A stretch of DNA of 64,000 nt from Cyanoderma ruficeps. Lineage: Eukaryota > Chordata > Aves > Passeriformes > Timaliidae. Positions 1-18,000 of the stretch are shown here, piece by piece (within the stretch, counting starts at the first letter, position 1; each line of letters starts with the position of its first letter). The position numbers and the translations under genes are program-made. The notes under the pieces are model-generated. The model saw only the letters and a list, made by a program, of their open reading frames with translations, ran no database searches and had not been told where the DNA came from. The stretch lies in contig VZDJ01000056.1 in NCBI GenBank assembly GCA_008694505.1, positions 8,352,786 to 8,416,785 on the forward strand, read 5' to 3'.

Positions 1-5398
<5,398 letters not shown>

Positions 5399-8300
5399 CA
5401 TCTGTTGGCACACCTTTCATAAACTGCTTTGGTTCTTGATCAGTAGATGAAATAATTTACCTTTTGTAGAAATTTTTTTTGATTTTTTTTTTCCTCCCCC
5501 CCCCTCCCCCTTGTGCTTCATCAGTGTGTGTGCGTGTGTGTATATATTATATATATAGGATTTTTTTTAGAATTTTTGTGAAGAAACTTGTATATTCTAT
5601 TTTAAAACTACCAATGCCTCCAAAATATTGTACAGCATATGTACAGGATCTGTGAACTGGATTCGCCAAGAACTTTGAACTGGTCAAATCTACTCAAAGC
5701 AATAGAATTACAGATGAAGAGTCTGTTTCTACTGGGGAGGGAGGGGGCAATTATAGGATTGTAAATGCAACCTATTTACTTGGAAACAAAATGTAAAGTT
5801 TAAGAATGTAAAGAAACAACAACAACAATGAAAAAGTCCAATTTGTAATTGTATTAATTGAATAGTGCTGCCTTAAAGATACAGTGTCCCTCAAATGTTG
5901 GTCTTACATGACAAGTGTTTAGGGAAAATACCCACCTGACTTCACTCAGAAAACAAACTAAACCCAAGTGTTAAGACCTCCTGATTGTGTTGATTGTGAT
6001 ATAAAATGCTGTTGCTGAAACTGCAGGGAGATGTGAGTGTCTCAGAGTGTTGTTTAATTTTCCTCTGAGCTGATTTGGGTTTTCCTTTTGATCATGGTTC
6101 AAGTTTTTCCTCTTAAATTTTTATTTTGTTATGTGACACACATGGATGGCTTTGCCAATGGCAAACCAAGTAGGAGCACTGTAAGTTGGGATACACTCTT
6201 TGGACAAAAAAAAAAAAGCATATTATCAGCTGGGCACATTATGTTGTACATATCTAATTGGCTTCATTTTTTTTTTTAATTGCATTGTACAGTTTCCTTT
6301 GATTTGCATGGATTCCTTAGTTATCCTCAAATTTTTGTTTTAAATTTATTTGTATTTCATTTGTAAGATTTTTTGCCTCTTAATATTGCAGCGATTTTTT
6401 GACATTTTTAAAACTCATTGGAAGTTTTCTGCGTTCTTTGTAAACACTTGAAAGGAAGCTTTTATGCAGGGTTCTGTGTTTTAAGAGAGATTTTGAGAAT
6501 ATTTTGTATATTACAGTCTCACTTTGAAAATGTTTTTAAACACATTTAAGGTAGAGTAAAAATTTAGATTAGGTAATAAAACAACTCTGTAGAGAAACTG
6601 AACTTATATATTTATTTTTAGTGATACAGAAAAAAAAGTAGTAATATGCTTGGAAACATAACTATGTAGTTAATATACCCGTTAGAGCAATTCGTGTTCT
6701 ATTTCAGCACTGGGGCTGACATAAGAGATAAAAAAAAAAACTACAAAAAAAAAGAGTAAATTACTGTATCTGCAAATAACTGTTACTTGATAACAATGTT
6801 ATTAATTTTTAACATGCAACCATGTTGTAAAAGTAGTTCGGTGCATTATCTACTCAAGTGTAGTCCTATGCAATAACGGTAGTTTTCCTTGTATTATATC
6901 CAGCCTAGGTGTTTTCCACGGAGGTGACAGGTGGTGTTCCGAGCTAGGACGGAGGGAATGGAATTCTCCACGGCAGCCTACAGCTGACTGGCAGGCGTAG
7001 CTCGTTCAGAATGAAGTGCCTTAAACTCTAGTTGTAGTCTTCCTGGACTAGCACTGACTGAAGTGTGGCGTAGACAGAGCTTTAGGGTGGTGGCGTGTAG
7101 GGCGTTGAGGTGTAGCATGGTGCCTACGGATAGAAAACCAGAGCTTCCCTTTCTCCTTTGTGCTACACTGGAAATTACGTGGGATGAGTGCAACGGTGAG
7201 TAACTTGAGTGCCGGTTTGGCCAGCTTTCCGAGGAAACCTTGGGCTCAGCAGGTAGTGTTCAGAAACCAAATGTGAACTGGGTAGGACGGGGTGGCCGGG
7301 GATGGTGATGGGAGTTCCCATGGCTGAGCCCTCTCCCAGACATTTCCCCAGGGGAGGGCTCCTGGTGTGCCCTGCCTGGCACCACTGCTGTGCCATGGGG
7401 GACAAGGGCTCCTGGTGTCCCCTGCCTGGGCACCTGAGCTGCCAGCACAGGGAGCTCAGGCTTGGCAGGGCTGTGGAACTCGGGGTCTGTGTTCCTGTCA
7501 CTCTTCCCATGGCTGTGTCCAGCCCTCCCAGAGATGTGTTAGCATTGATGCAGCCAAGGGGTTGTGGCTTTTTTTTTTCCCTTTCTTTTATAGCTTTTGA
7601 AGGAGGAGCTGGAGTTGGGTTGTAATGATGCCTCTCACCCCAGACAGCTTTTGGGAATGTCTTTCCTAGAGTAGAGAAGCTCTGGCCCAGGCAGGATCCA
7701 GGAGGCTGCAGGATGTGCTGTGGTCACCGTGGTCTTGGGGCAGGAAATGCCCCCAGTCCCTGCGAGGCAGCTGTGCCATAGCTCCTAGTCAGGTATGGGG
7801 GTACAGGCTTCTGGTGCTGCTGTTTGGCTGGGGTGACAGGTAGGAAAATCAGGGCTGTAGAAAATGCTTGTAGCTGTAACACAGGGCTGTGTTGCCCTTC
7901 CCCAGAAAATGGGGCAGCTCTGCAGCATTGGTACAACAAATCAGGGTGTGCATGCTGGAGTGTAGTAACTGAGAACCACTGAATGTATTGAGTGAGGCTT
8001 TTGGTTTGGTGCCTGCCCTGGGCATTCAGAAATTCAAGTCTAGACTGTGGTATATGAATATTTTTCAAGCTTATGTGAAACCACTGGTACTCGCTGGCAG
8101 CCATGACTTCTGATTTTTGGCTGCATGCTGTGTGGAGGTGAGTTAGGATTCAAGGCCAACCATTCCATCGAGAGCTGGATTCCTTGGCAGAAGCCTCTGT
8201 GGCCACTGTGTTGTGTGCTCCTACACTTTGTGTTTTCTGGGGTAACACATAACTTGGCCATGCCCTGCTGGCTCTTCCCCCTCGTGTTTCCTTAGGTTAC

Positions 8301-9050
8301 AGCCCTCCTCTGGGCCTGCTCACCCTTGGACTGGTGACACTGCAGTGGGGACACCTCTACCAGACACAGACCCCCAGCGGGTGCTAATGGGAGGTGCCTT
8401 TGCCCAACTGAGCATGGTGGAGGGTGTGGCTGTGACATTTTGCAGGGGTTGGTGGCAGAGGACAGAGGCAGCAGTCACAGGCAGGGTTTGGCATGGACTA
8501 AGGTGGAGTGAGATGGACAGAAGTCGTTGCCTGCTCTGGTGACAGTGACAAGTGTGACGCTGGGCAGCGGTGGCTTCCCTGAGCAGGTGGATGGGGAACC
8601 GACCAATTCTCACTTTGCCAAAGCCATGCGACAGGCGGGGATGTGCAGAGTACCATGAAGTTCTTCCTTACTGCTTTTGGCCTGTAAAGCAATATTTAAC
8701 TCTTACAACCTGTAAAAGCAAAAAGAAGGTACAATAAGGAAAGCACAAAGCACAAAATAATGCACTTACATTTATGTTGTTTGACATAAAATGCACTGGG
8801 GGGGAAGCTGATGTTGATAATAGTATAAATACCTATATTTCTTGAAAAAGTGACATTAATTACTGCCTCTTGCTATGATGCTTGGTACTGTAATGTTGAT
8901 ATTCATCTGCTGTTGACTGCAGCAATAATTTGTGTATGGTCCATAGCACTGTAAATTATGGATCAATATTAATGTATCCAATGAAATAATTTGAACTGTT
9001 GTTCTTGATAGATGGATTAAAGCATTTGGTTTTTCACATACATCTGTGTA
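5399..9050 (+). other. MITF: MITF 3' UTR (3' limit uncertain)
   Basis: Sequence after the stop is AT-rich, with a (TG)n/(TA)n tract near 5524-5558, and stays non-coding. A possible early polyadenylation signal AATAAA lies at 6575-6580, and an ATTAAA lies at 9016-9021. Known vertebrate MITF UTRs are a few kilobases long, so the longer form is an inference. AGCAATA seed matches for miR-137, an established MITF regulator in mammals, occur at 5698-5704 and 8688-8694. TGCACTG, a miR-148/152 seed match, occurs at 8792-8798. The block 6900-8650 is more GC-rich and could instead be flank. Confidence 0.55.
7356..7433. repeat. short GC-rich direct repeat
   Basis: A segment beginning GGGCTCCTGGTGT and ending CCTGCCTGG occurs at 7356-7382 and again at 7406-7433, 50 bp apart. 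It is a local duplication with no known role. Confidence 0.6.
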
Positions 9051-11705
9051 AGTCACTCGTTTTCCATGTGAGTGAATCTTGTTCTCCTGTGCATTTGAAG
9101 TCCCTGCAGTACATCTGTGTCTGTGGCTTGGCCATAGATGTGTCCATGTCCTTGACCTGGTGTTGGTTGGCATCCTTGGTTCCACCAGAGCTGTCCAGTT
9201 GTGTTTGTGTGGCAGTCACACAGGGGAGTGAAACTGCACACCAGACCCCACGTGGGCTTGGCAAATACATGCCGAAGTGGAAAGACCCAGAGCTTACGGT
9301 CTAGAGTGAGGAATAAAACAGGTGGATGTGGAAAAATGTCATTGCCTTTCTCCCCTCCCACGGGCTCTTGTCATTTCCCTCCCTCCCTCCCTGCCCCTTG
9401 CAGCTCACCAGGTGCCCTGTGAGGTCATGGGCTCTGTGAGGCCTTGGGGTACCTGCCCCCCTTTGCCCTGCTGTCACTCCTGCAAGGTCACCTGTCCCCA
9501 GCAGTTCTACACAGGAGCACCTCACTCCCTTCTCCAGCTGACCTGTGCATGGTAGGATCCCCATCCCCTCTCTGCTCACTCCTCCCTAACTTCTGTCAGC
9601 CAATGTGCAAACAGCTGCTCCTGGCTTCTGCTGGTGAGGAACCAGCTGTGGTCGTCTTGTGTCCTCCCATCTGCATTATTTCTCCCTGTCTCTGTTGCTC
9701 TCATCCCTTCTGGTCTTTTTCTTCAACTTCATTGAGTTTCTGCTCTCTGTAGACCTTGCTGCAGCAGCACTGGAGGTTACTGAGGGTTGTCTCAGGGGGC
9801 TTGAGCCCTGAATATAAACAGGAGTACTGAATTTGACCAGTGTCTTGAAAGTCTGATACCTATTAGAGTAGAAAATACCTAATTCAGTTGGATTAAAAAC
9901 TAGCTTAATTTTAAAACCAACCCAACAAAAAATGCCTGACTCTACTAGGACTGCAGCTGAACAGCCCCGTTCCCTCTTTGTAGAAGATACTTGAGTAAAA
10001 GCTCGTGAGTGTTTCCAGCAGGTTTTGTAATGTAATTTCTTTAGAAATTAAGCATAGTATTAGAACGTAGGAGTAGTGCATTGGGAAATCTATTTATTAG
10101 CAGCCTAAGATATAGTTGCTATTTTAAATTGGAGTTCTTAGATGTATTTTGACTTTGCTTTTGGTGGTCTGTTTTTTTTGTGGTCAGCTTGGAGTGAATT
10201 TCTTGCTGTGGGTGGCAGCACCTCAAGGTTTTGGCTGGGTTGGAGAACTCGAGAGGAGCAGGAAGAACACCCATCACAGGGATATTGGCTGTAGGCTGTA
10301 GCTCTGTGTCAATAAAGACTTGGTGGCAGCTCTGCTTAAGAAGCCTTTTCAGTTGTGTTGGACAAGCCTGAAAAATTCAGTGCAGGGTAAAAAAGTGGAT
10401 TTTAAAAGTAACTCCAGATGCGCCTGGTGTGGTCTGTTCCGCTGGGAATCCCCGTGGCCGGGCTGGAGGATGGTGCAGGGCTGGGCTGGGCAGGACACTG
10501 CCACCGTGTCACCTGGTTGTGCTTTCCTTCCCAGGAGAGCCGGGAGCCCAGCAGCTCCCGAGGCCAGGAGGGAAGTGCTGATGGCTCTGCCTCGGTGGGT
10601 TCAGCTGTGCTGCTTCTTTGGCTCTCACGTCTGGGGGTGCTCCCAGCACTGAAGGTTGTCCTACACTGTTGCTCCAGCTCCTTCGAAATACATTTGTTTA
10701 AAATTGCAGGGGAATGTCTTGGGAAAGTGTTCCTGAATTCTTAAAATCAATGAGGCTTGATGGGATGCTGGCTCACAAGTCAAATGTACGTGCCCTGAGC
10801 AGCACCCATGTCTTTGCCTGTGACCTGAGGTTCACCCTCCCTTGAAACTGCTCTTTTTCCAGCTCAGTTTTTTGGGAGGGATTCTCTTAACAGGAGTTTT
10901 GCTCTGGCATCATAGAGGGAAGTGATGGTTCCTGTGACAGACCCCTTTGTGTTAGGGCTGTCCAAGAGCTGTGCAGGGAAAGGAGAAGGCTGCTATGGTC
11001 AGCAGGAAGGAGGCAGGGCATAAAAACATTTTTATGCAATAGTTATGCGCAAAGAATGTAAATATCGATTGTTCCTTTATATATATAGGTAAATGTCACC
11101 ATGGGGTTGATGTACATATTGAGGATGCTGCCTCAAAGCAGGGTTTGGTGGATGGGACACACGGCTCTGGGGGCTCTGGTCCTGCTCAGAAGCTTTGCCT
11201 GCTCTCTTGCTGTTCCAGCAGCGTCTCTCCAGCGCTCCCTGCTCCCTCAGGCTTTCCTCCTGTGGCAGCAGCAGGAGCTGGCTTTGAATTCAAAGAGTGG
11301 GGAACAGCACACTCTTGTGGGGCTGTGTCCTTCCCGGCACAGACCCACCGCGCTCGGATTCCTGCCCTCCATCCCTGCCCGGCAAACCCACCGCGCTCCG
11401 AGGCGAGCTGTGCTTTACTGATGTCATTTGCAGGTTGTTTTCTCTGATCGCAGCGTGTGATTCACGCCGGGGGTATCGGCTCCGGGCGGGCAGGCACGGA
11501 CGGGGGAGCAGGTGCCGTGTTGTACAAGGAACGGGGCATTGCTCTTGTGTTCAGCAGTTTCTTCAGACACTTCAAGCACATTTAGTCGAAATCTTTTAAT
11601 GTCTTCAAGACCTTTGGTCGGATTCTCATTTTACACTGAGTACACAGAATGCTGCTGCTGACTGGGCACGAGTGATTGCAGCTCAGATCCTCCTTTATGC
11701 ATTCC

Positions 11706-11752
11706 AGAACCACAGAATCACAGAATGCTTTGGGTTGGGACTTTATAAATAT
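11706..11752 (-). mobile_element. CR1 LINE 3' tip fragment
   Basis: The stretch contains CACAGAATCACAGAATG followed by TTTGGGTTGGGAC, the reverse complement of the CR1 3' terminal octamer repeats and adjacent 3' UTR. Confidence 0.55.
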
Positions 11753-12964
11753 TTCCCCTCTTTTTTCTCTGCTGAAAAGGAGTTTATAGAGCAGGTTGTT
11801 GCAAAAAAAAAAAAAAAAAAAGAATTACTTCAGCAATTGTAAATAATCAAATAATTCCTTATTCTCTGACCACTAAAGTAATTTTGTTCAAACAAATCCA
11901 TGAAGAACTTGCACTGCAAGGACCCAGCTGGGACTTTCTGCTTTTCTCTTTGGAGTAATGCATCATAAGAGAATAAGCAAAGATCTTGGGTCTCATATAA
12001 TAGTTCTGTTTGAAAAAGCACGTACTAAATCAAAGCTGAATAAAGAGAAAAGAATTAAATTAATGCTAGACATTAAAAAAATGCACCTCAATACAATAGG
12101 GGTATTTTAAAAAGTCACTGTTTTATTAATAATACTTTCCACCCCTTTCCCTTGATCTTTTGATGACAAGCCTGGCAGAGGCACTTTTTATCAGACACTG
12201 AAGCAATTTTGCTGCTGTCATGTGCCTTTCTTGATACACACATATTAGTCACGCAGCCGTTTTATGTTCTTTAGCATATTTTAATATATAATTAAAAATG
12301 TGCCTGTCTGCTACCAAGCAACCAAGCACGTCAGGGGCTGATTGTGTTCTGTCACCCACAGCAGAAGGGAGGGTAAAAAAATAATAATAATCATGTGTTC
12401 ACTTTTCAGTCCTAATTGTGCTTCAGCTCCTTGGATATATTGTCACAGACACAACCACTGGCTTCTGAAGGCAGAGGCAAAGCCAACACGGGGGAATGAC
12501 TGGCCGGTGACCCACAGCCAGGTCACTGTCACCAATAACACGTCAGTCTGGGATGCTGGGCTTTTAATGTGCATTTTAATGTGTGTTTTTGTCACTCTTT
12601 AGTTCAGTTCACTTCGACCCCTGCACCTTGGCTTTCCCTGGAAATGGAATGCCAAATGTGTTTGGGCTCCTGAGAGCCTCTCCCTGGACATTTAAAATGA
12701 GCAACTCAAGTTGGTGTTTGTATTGTACCTCCTCCACAGAGGTAGATGGGAGTAGGACACTGCTGCAGGACTTGATAATCCTGTGCTTCGTTCATTTCTA
12801 GGTTGTCTGGTGTTTAAAATGGCCCACACAGCTGCTGGAGAGGAGAAGGACCATTTGTGAGTGTGCCCAGGTGATCACTGTAAGCACAATATTAAATGGC
12901 TCTCAGCACCTTTGCCCCTCAGACTGTTGTCCCTGGGGCTCTCTCATGCTCCCAAAAAGCTGGG

Positions 12965-13320
12965 GTCATGGGATGTTTCAGGTTGGGAGAGACCACAGTG
13001 GGTCATCTGGTCCAACCTCCCTGCTTGATCGGGGTCATCCCAGCGCACAGGATTGTGTCCAGCCAGTTCTGGAATATCCCCAGTGAGGAAGACTCCACAC
13101 CCTCTTTGGGCAGGTTATTCCAGTCACTGCACAACAAAGAAATTCTTCCTCAGGTTCAGGTGGAACTTTCTGTGCATCAGTTTCTGCCTGTGTCCTCTTG
13201 TCCTGTTGCTGGACACCACTGAGCAGAGCCTGGTCCATCCTCTGACTGCTCCCTTCAGACACCCCTGGGCCCTCACCTGCTTCCTGCTGCACTGTCCCTG
13301 TCTGTTCCAGCAAAGCTGGT
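12965..13320 (-). mobile_element. CR1 LINE 3' UTR fragment, antisense
   Basis: The stretch reads CAGGTTGGGAGAGACC, TCATCTGGTCCAACCTCC, AGTTCTGGAATATCCCC and CTTCCTCAGGTTCAGGTGGA in order, the reverse complement of the familiar CR1 3' UTR. It extends into the end of the element where CCTGTGTCCTCTTGTCC occurs. Divergence suggests a moderately old insertion. Confidence 0.75.
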
Positions 13321-14948
13321 GGTGCTGGTGGATTCCTCAGAGAAGCAGTGATACTCTCCCCACACAGTGTCTGCTGTCAGAAACCCTCTGAATGAGCCTG
13401 TGTTTGATGGTCTGGAAAAAGGAGACAAGTTCACTGATATCCTCAGCCCTGGGCTTCTTTAACTCTGGGAATTATGGGTTTATTTCTAAAAAGTTGTGGC
13501 TCTGAGGATGTGCTCTAAAGCTCCTTGAGAAGATGATACCATCTGTGAAACCCTGTCCTGAAACAGGAGAGATGCACTGCTCTGGAGAAGGCTGAGCAGG
13601 GCTTTCTGTGGAGTTTTAAGCACCTCTTCTCCAGGCTCAAGAGGAAAAGGGATTTATTATGTCAGCTCTACGCCACACTTCTCCAGTCTCTGTCTCTCAA
13701 GCACATGCAAATACACTCAGGCACACACTGTGGGCAGCAATGCAACTATTAGTTCAAAAGTTTTTCAATTTCAGTAGCTTTTATTACTTCAGCAAAATAG
13801 AAGGCTGCTCATCAGCACAAACTGGTGTGGGGAGAAAACCGCCAGGGGAAAAAACAAATAATGTTGTAAATAATTCAAAGGCTGTTTGTTGATTGCAATT
13901 CCTTTGATTGGACCTCCAGGGAGAAGGATGGCATTACTTTTACATTTTTCACCATCAACATCCATTATATAATCTGCTCTGAGACGTGACACTGCTTGAA
14001 AATGATGAACTTTGCTTGGAGTCCTCTAATTTCTCTTGGTTTTCCCCAGGTGTCCTTATCTAAGCAGAAAAGGCTGAGATGGGAAAGGAGCCAGGGTCTG
14101 ACAGGTACGAGGAGCCCTGTGGCAGGTGTGGGGACACCCGGGGGTTCTGCAATATTGCCAGGAGCCCAACTCTGCTCTTAGGCAGCGGTGCTGCAAATTG
14201 TGTCCTGTTTGTCACTCCGGTGGCTGGCAGGGGTTACAAAGTGAAACCACTACATCCATTTGGGCAGCAAGAGGAGACTTTGCCAGCATGTCCTCAGTAT
14301 CTGAGAGTCCCAAGACAAAGGGCTGCCATGCTGCCAAGAGACAGCCCCCATGTGCTTCACAGCAGCGATATTTACAGATCTCTGACTTGTGATGGTGCCT
14401 CTAATCAGAGTGTGTCATTCCCTCACACTGGGTGCAAAGGCTGGCAGATGAGCTTCTTCTTTGTTTTGCTCTTTTGAATGAGAGAAAACAAGAAGATCAC
14501 CAAGAAGAAAAGAACGACCAGTGAAGGCGAAAACCTACTTGAAATATTTTATATAGCACAGAAATTTTGCATGGTGCCTATGAGTCAGCTGCCCCTGCTC
14601 GTGTCAGGGGTCCAAGCACAAGCAATGGTGGGATACCAGTGGCAAGGGCCATGGCAATTACCAGCTTGGATTAACTAAATAACTGAATAATCCTGCTCAA
14701 TTTTCTCTGAAAGAAGACCATTTGCTGTGAACTACACTGCAGGCACTCGGCGGTTTCGCTTGTGAGCAATCACTTCTTCAGCAATAACAGATTCCCTTTC
14801 AAACAAAGCAATTGAAAAAGATAAATTGTGTCAGATGCCAATATTCTGCTTGTTCCACGCAGCTCTGGGATGAGTGCAATTTCACAGGTGCTTCTGGGTT
14901 TATCTTGTCTGATTCAGTTCTGCCCACTACCTTACAGTGGCAAACAGC

Positions 14949-15046
14949 TCAGGCCTGGGGCAGGACCTTCACCTTGGGCTTGCAGTCCTTGACCCACAGC
15001 TCGTATGCTCTTTCCAGGGTCTCTTCACTGGTATCATTGAATATGT
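14949..15046 (-). CDS. EEVS: EEVS terminal coding exon 5
   Basis: After acceptor TTTTCCAG, the two bases AC complete a GAC codon with the G left by exon 4. The exon then reads IFNDTSEETLERAYELW and ends in TGA at 14949-14951. The phase match and the FNDTSEE motif typical of EEVS C-termini identify this short exon. Confidence 0.88.
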
Positions 15047-18000
15047 CTGGAAAATAAGAGTTGTAGTTAAAAGGACATCCAGAGGAACTTTTCCTGCCTG
15101 CACATGCTGACTGACTGTGGCAGAGTCACTCCAGTTTGTGAGAACCTTTTGTCTTGTGTGTAGACACTGGGCTTTGCAGAAATGGTGTGAAAAGGAAGGA
15201 GAGGCCAGAGATCACCACCTGGACCCATGCATTGCTTCTGTGTTCTGGGTTGGTTGGCTTTTATTTTTAAATCTTATGAGTATTTCATCCCTGATAGTGA
15301 ACACATATTATTTAGTTTACAAGTATTAGTTCAAGGCACAGTAAAAAATTAAATTCCTTTTGCTAAGGGCTATTTAACAAATCTTTTCAAGTATAGCATA
15401 GGAGTTGTTTTTTCTCTTCTCCCCTTGCTGGTTTGTCTGCCAGAGCACTGCACTTCCCTTTGCAAGGTGAATTGGCTAATCATAACGCAATTAATTAGAC
15501 CTCAGTCCTTAATGGAGTTCTGGGGCTTGTACACAGGAGGGATCCTCTCTCTGCATGGGTTTACCAAGATGTGAAAAAGAGCACAAGAAACTGTGTTGGA
15601 ACCCTGGCCACTGAGAATTTTAGACTTTCTGTGCTGACAGGCACTGACCCCCAAGAAAACACTGCATTAGACATGAGGCCATGGAGAAGGCTCCAAAAAA
15701 TGAGTTATAGGACTGGGACTATGGGTATGGAGTTTGAATAGAAGTGTGTAATATCACAGGGTGGAAAACTTAGAGTTTAAGATTTTAGTATATAGTAATA
15801 TAGATAAAGCAAGATGGAAGCTTTAGGGCATAGGCTTAGTCCTTCTTTTTCACCCTCTTATTCATGGATTTGGGTGTTGTAATTGGATAAAAAAGTCTGC
15901 ATTGAGGGCCATGGGTGGTTGGTTATTGGGTGAAAAGTAAAAATAATTTAGGTGTCATTTCTTGATTGGACAGCTTATCCTTAAAAGGCCTTGTAGAGAG
16001 GGAGATAGGGCTCCATTTTTAGTTTGTTAGCTACAAGTACTGCAGAACTCACGGCTTATGAGTCTGTAATATAGATAAAAATTAATAAACATCTGAGTCC
16101 GAACTAGAAACATGGTCTTGCATATTCAATCCTGATGCAGGAAAAGGGAAGATAACATGGAACACAACTGCAAACCACAGAGCACATTTCCCAGGATGTC
16201 ACTGCCCAGAAATGCCCCCTCAGGTCGGGGGGTCCCCGGGGTCCCCCCAGGCAGTACCTGCCACGCCGAGACCGGTGGGCAGCGGCATCCTGGTCTGTCC
16301 CCCGCCGTGCTTGAGGCGCTCCCGCAGGGCTCTCTGGATGAGGGCCCAGCTGCAGCCGCTGTGCCAGACTGGCAGCTCCAGGCCCTGCATGCACTGCAGG
16401 ATCTGCTCCTTCTCCCCAGAGCCCAGGAGCCCGCGGGCGTGGGCCACGTACGTCATGAAGGCCATGTCCACGTTCACGGCCTCGCCGTGCATCAGCGACG
16501 GCAGCACCCTCTGCAGAACAGCAGCGGTGGCAGGAAAGGTTTGGGGTGGCAAATAGAAAACAGAGAGGAAACAAATCAGAAATAAATAGGAAACAAATAG
16601 GAAAGAAATAGAACCCTCTGCAGCACTGCAAAGGTGGGTGGCAGGAAAGGTTTGGGGTGACAAATGGGAAACAAATGGGAAACAAATAAGAAACAAATAG
16701 AACCCTCTGCAGCACAGCAAAGGTGAGTGGCAGGAAAGGTTTGGGGTGGCAAATAGAAAACAGAGAGGAAACAAATAGGAAATAAATAGGAAACAAATAG
16801 GAAAGAAATAGAACCCTCTGCAGCACAGCAAAGGTGGGTGTCAGGAAAGGTTTGGGATGGCAAATGGGAAACAGATAGAACCCTCTGTAGCACAACAGAG
16901 GTGGGTGGCAGGAGAGGTTTGGGGTGGCAAATAGGAAACAAATAGAACCCTCTGTGGCACAGCAAAAGTGGGTGGCAGGAGAGGTTTGGCGTGGCAGATG
17001 GGAAACAAGTGGGGTTTATGTCTAAAAGTGTCCCTGGAAGTCGACATTTAACTCACTGCAGTTGCTGGATGTTGGTGTCTTGTGATTTATGGGTTGCTAG
17101 GATGATCTGTTTTACAGATGATTAATCACAGCTAAAATCTCCCATAGGGATCTAGGACCTAATTCTCCTCTCATCTAAATCATGGATAAAGCACCGTGAG
17201 ATGGAGGGATGAGCTCTGAATACTGGATAAGGTGCAGGTGTCCCCCTTCATTCCTCAATGGCAATTTCTCCCCAGCAATATGGGCTGTGGCCTCCATGCC
17301 TTTGTGCTGTTACAGCTCATGGTGGTGGTTTCTAGCGGCTTTGCTGGAATCTGGTTTTCTTTGAGCTTCATTAAGTGCCCAGGAAGAAGCCACCCACCAC
17401 TGGAGTGAGGTCTGAATTGGAAATGGGTGGGGGTGTGGGGGAAATGGGGCAGGAGAAGGAGTCCCTTTGACACCAGGCCGGTGTGTTGGGTGACCTGGTG
17501 TAGCATGTGCAGTTCTGGAGTTTATCTCAACTCCTTTTCACAAGGTTTTCATGCAGCCTATTGATTTTTTTAAAGTGGATACTGCAGTATCCACTTCATA
17601 TGAAGTCTGTCACTCACCATTTCCAGCTCTGGGCTAATAAGGTGGCCAAAATCAACCAGTCTGTCCAGGTCATCCTCCCAGAGGTTGGGAGCCAGCTCTT
17701 CCAGCATGGTTTCAATGGCAATCCTGGTAGTCTGCAGAGCAGCATCCCCATGGTGAGCAAAGCCATTGCAGGACTGGAACTTGGTGTCCAGCAGGTATTT
17801 TCCATGGTTCTTGAGCAGGTCAAACAGCCCTTTGTGTTTCATGAGGGCCATCTGGGGCAAGGAATAGGAGAGATATAAGGATAATTGCCTGATCCTTGTA
17901 TGTGCTGTTGGAAACTTGAGTGTTTCAGTAGACTGGATTGCAATAACATGTTATACACTAGCAAAGAAACACCTGCACATGTGGTACAGGGACAATCGTA

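Larger units (their letters stand above)
9051..14948. other. MITF-EEVS tail-to-tail intergenic spacer and 3' flanks
   Basis: No gene is recognised. The block holds a CR1 tip near 11706, a longer antisense CR1 piece near 12965-13320, a poly-A run near 11802-11821, and a GC-rich patch near 11330-11540. AATAAA on the + strand at 10311-10316 could be a distal MITF polyadenylation signal. AATAAA on the - strand at 13780-13785 could serve EEVS. Both are unproven. Confidence 0.6.

Noticed and set aside
16104..16965. Long minus-strand open frames of 263, 203 and 129 residues with repeated FYLFPICHPKP-like text
   Set aside because: They are the minisatellite and adjacent EEVS exon 4 read through without splicing; the repeated peptide is a by-product of tandem DNA units lacking stops.
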